DNA from: Rhizobium sp. FKL33
GTDB lineage: Bacteria > Pseudomonadota > Alphaproteobacteria > Rhizobiales > Rhizobiaceae
NCBI RefSeq assembly: GCF_005222915.1
Contig: NZ_STFX01000031.1
Location: forward strand, 310,001 to 374,000
Reading direction: 5' to 3'
Length of the DNA stretch: 64,000 nt
In this document: one piece after another, positions 62,476 through 64,000 of the stretch
Numbering within the stretch: the stretch's first letter is position 1
Layout: each line of letters begins with the position of its first letter
Position numbers and translations under genes: made by a program
The notes under the pieces: model-generated
The model's database searches: none
The model's input: only the letters and a program-made list of their open reading frames with translations
What the model was told of the DNA's origin: nothing

Positions 62476-64000
62476 ATGAGCACACAAGCAGGCGGCGCGC
62501 GCCTCGCCAATCTTTGGGACAAGGCCAAGGCGGAGGCGATGGGCGAGCCGGAGCGGTTGATCTATCGCTCCAACCTCCTGGGGTCGGACAAGCGCATCAC
62601 CAATTACGGCGGCGGCAACACCTCGGCCAAGGTCATGGAAAAGGATCCGCTAACCGGCCAGCTGGTGGAAGTCCTATGGGTCAAGGGCTCGGGCGGCGAT
62701 GTCGGCACCATCAAGCGCGATGGTTTCGCCACGCTCTACATGGAGAAGCTGGAGGCGCTGAAGGGCCTCTATCGAGGTCTCGCCTTTGAAGACGAGATGG
62801 TCGATTACCTGCCGCATTGCACCTTCGCGCTTAATCCCCGCGCGGCCTCGATCGATACGCCGCTGCACGCCTATGTGCCGCGCAAGCATGTCGATCACAT
62901 GCATCCCGACGCGATCATCGCGATTGCGGCGTCCCAGAACTCGAAGCAACTGACCGAAGAGATCTTCGGCGGCGAGATCGGCTGGTTGCCCTGGAAGCGG
63001 CCCGGGTTTGAGCTCGGCCTCTGGCTCGAAAAATTCTGCCGGGAAAATCCTGATGCCCGCGGCTGCGTGCTGGAAAGCCATGGCCTGTTCACCTGGGGCG
63101 ACACGGCGGAAGAGTCCTATCTGACCACGGTCGAGATCATCAACAAGGCGATCGCCTGGCTGGAAGCGAAGATCACCGGCCCGGTGTTCGGCGGCGTCAA
63201 GCATCAGCCGCTCCCGGCAGAAGAGCGCCGCAAGGTCGCCGGCGCGCTGATGCCGGTCATTCGCGGCATGATCTCGGCCGCCGAGCCCAAGATCGGTCAT
63301 TTCGACGATTCGCCCGCCGTGCTCGAATTCGTCGGCTCGAACGATCTCGCTCCGCTCGCAGCACTCGGCACATCCTGCCCCGACCACTTCCTGCGCACCA
63401 AGATCCGGCCGCTGGTGATCGATTTCGATCCCGCCAATCCGGATGTCGCCGCTGCGCTGGCCGGTCTCGACGGCGCCGTCGCCGCCTATCGCGAGGACTA
63501 CAAGGCCTATTACGAGCGCTGCAAGCATGACAATTCGCCCGCCATCCGCGATCCCAATGCGGTGGTCTATCTCGTGCCCGGCGTCGGCATGATCACATTC
63601 GCCAAGGACAAGGCCACCGCGCGCATCTCGGGCGAATTCTATGTCAACGCCATCAATGTCATGCGCGGCGCGTCGTCTGTCTCCACCTATGTCGGTCTGC
63701 CCGAGCAGGAAGCCTTCGACATCGAATACTGGCTCCTGGAAGAGGCCAAGCTGCAGCGCATGCCCAAGCCGAAATCGCTGGCCGGCAAGGTCGCGCTGAT
63801 CACCGGCGGCGCGGGCGGCATCGGCAAGGCCACCGCCGAACGCTTCCTGAAGGAGGGCGGCTGCGTGGTGCTCGCCGATATCGACCGGGGCGCGCTCGAT
63901 GCGGCTGAGGCCGATTTCGCCGGCCGCCATGGCAAGGATCAGGTGCGCAGCGTGCTGATCGACGTCACCAGCGAAGCGCAGGTGGCGGCCGGCTTCGCCG
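62476..64000 (+). CDS. rhaD: bifunctional rhamnulose-1-phosphate aldolase / alcohol dehydrogenase, C-terminus cut by window edge
   Basis: The frame is open from ATG 62476 (GGAGGAA upstream) to the right edge, 508 codons; the family has about 700 residues. The N-terminal class II aldolase domain (about 1-430) has ITNYGGGNTSAK, WVKGSGGD, HMHPDAIIAIAAS and VLESHGLFTWG with the zinc histidines. The C-terminal short-chain dehydrogenase begins at about 435 with VALITGGAGGIGKATAE and VVLADIDRG. It splits rhamnulose-1-phosphate to dihydroxyacetone phosphate and lactaldehyde and oxidises the latter. In relatives rhaI follows. Confidence 0.94.
   Translation, partial: MSTQAGGARLANLWDKAKAEAMGEPERLIYRSNLLGSDKRITNYGGGNTSAKVMEKDPLTGQLVEVLWVKGSGGDVGTIKRDGFATLYMEKLEALKGLYRGLAFEDEMVDYLPHCTFALNPRAASIDTPLHAYVPRKHVDHMHPDAIIAIAASQNSKQLTEEIFGGEIGWLPWKRPGFELGLWLEKFCRENPDARGCVLESHGLFTWGDTAEESYLTTVEIINKAIAWLEAKITGPVFGGVKHQPLPAEERRKVAGALMPVIRGMISAAEPKIGHFDDSPAVLEFVGSNDLAPLAALGTSCPDHFLRTKIRPLVIDFDPANPDVAAALAGLDGAVAAYREDYKAYYERCKHDNSPAIRDPNAVVYLVPGVGMITFAKDKATARISGEFYVNAINVMRGASSVSTYVGLPEQEAFDIEYWLLEEAKLQRMPKPKSLAGKVALITGGAGGIGKATAERFLKEGGCVVLADIDRGALDAAEADFAGRHGKDQVRSVLIDVTSEAQVAAGFA

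Overview
The window looks like chromosomal DNA of a Hyphomicrobiales (Rhizobiales) alphaproteobacterium; the genus cannot be fixed from the sequence. The evidence is the high-GC codon use, the block rsfS-rlmH-envC-ctpA-polysaccharide deacetylase-rppH, a glnK-amtB pair with a sigma-54-type promoter, an Irr-type iron box at a bacterioferritin gene, a rhizobial-style glxA/glxBCD/glnT locus, and a rhamnose ABC-transporter operon of the Rhizobium leguminosarum type. No rRNA, tRNA, CRISPR array, insertion sequence or phage gene was found.

Layout. 1-3.9 kb: leuC (cut by the left edge), a possible tiny leader ORF, an AraC regulator and a divergent family-4 alpha-galactosidase. 4-7 kb: nitrogen sensing and ammonium uptake (amtB, glnK) and the thioesterase tesB. 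7-14 kb: a UbiH-family hydroxylase, ribosome factors rsfS and rlmH, envelope genes (envC-like, ctpA, polysaccharide deacetylase) and rppH. 14-17 kb: iron storage (bfr, bfd) and NAD salvage (pncA, pncB). 17-25.5 kb: an MFS transporter with a DeoR regulator, a GGDEF-EAL protein, pyruvate carboxylase and a LuxR-type regulator with no luxI nearby. 25.7-34.5 kb: a one-strand run with purU, glnT or gmaS, osmC-like, glxD, glxC, glxB, an XRE-cupin regulator, glxA, a cyclic-nucleotide-binding protein and an OmpR-type response regulator. 34.7-36.8 kb: L,D-transpeptidase, SixA phosphatase and an aldo/keto reductase.

36.8-51 kb is the accessory region. It holds a small lysine-rich RTX protein, a KpsS/GT99-like glycosyltransferase, a 967-residue HAD protein, a type I secretion ABC protein and adaptor joined head-to-tail with a family-2 glycosyltransferase, a methyltransferase and a family-4 glycosyltransferase, then a convergent second family-4 glycosyltransferase and a small coiled-coil protein. 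About 37.4-42.5 kb is visibly AT-richer than the rest. I infer a surface-glycan or secreted-glycoprotein system in which export and glycan genes are co-expressed; its product is unknown.

51-55.3 kb returns to core genes (xthA, lolA, ftsK). 55.4-64 kb is a rhamnose regulon: rhaR-rhaS-rhaT-rhaP-rhaQ-rhaK on the minus strand and the divergent aldolase/dehydrogenase rhaD, cut by the right edge.
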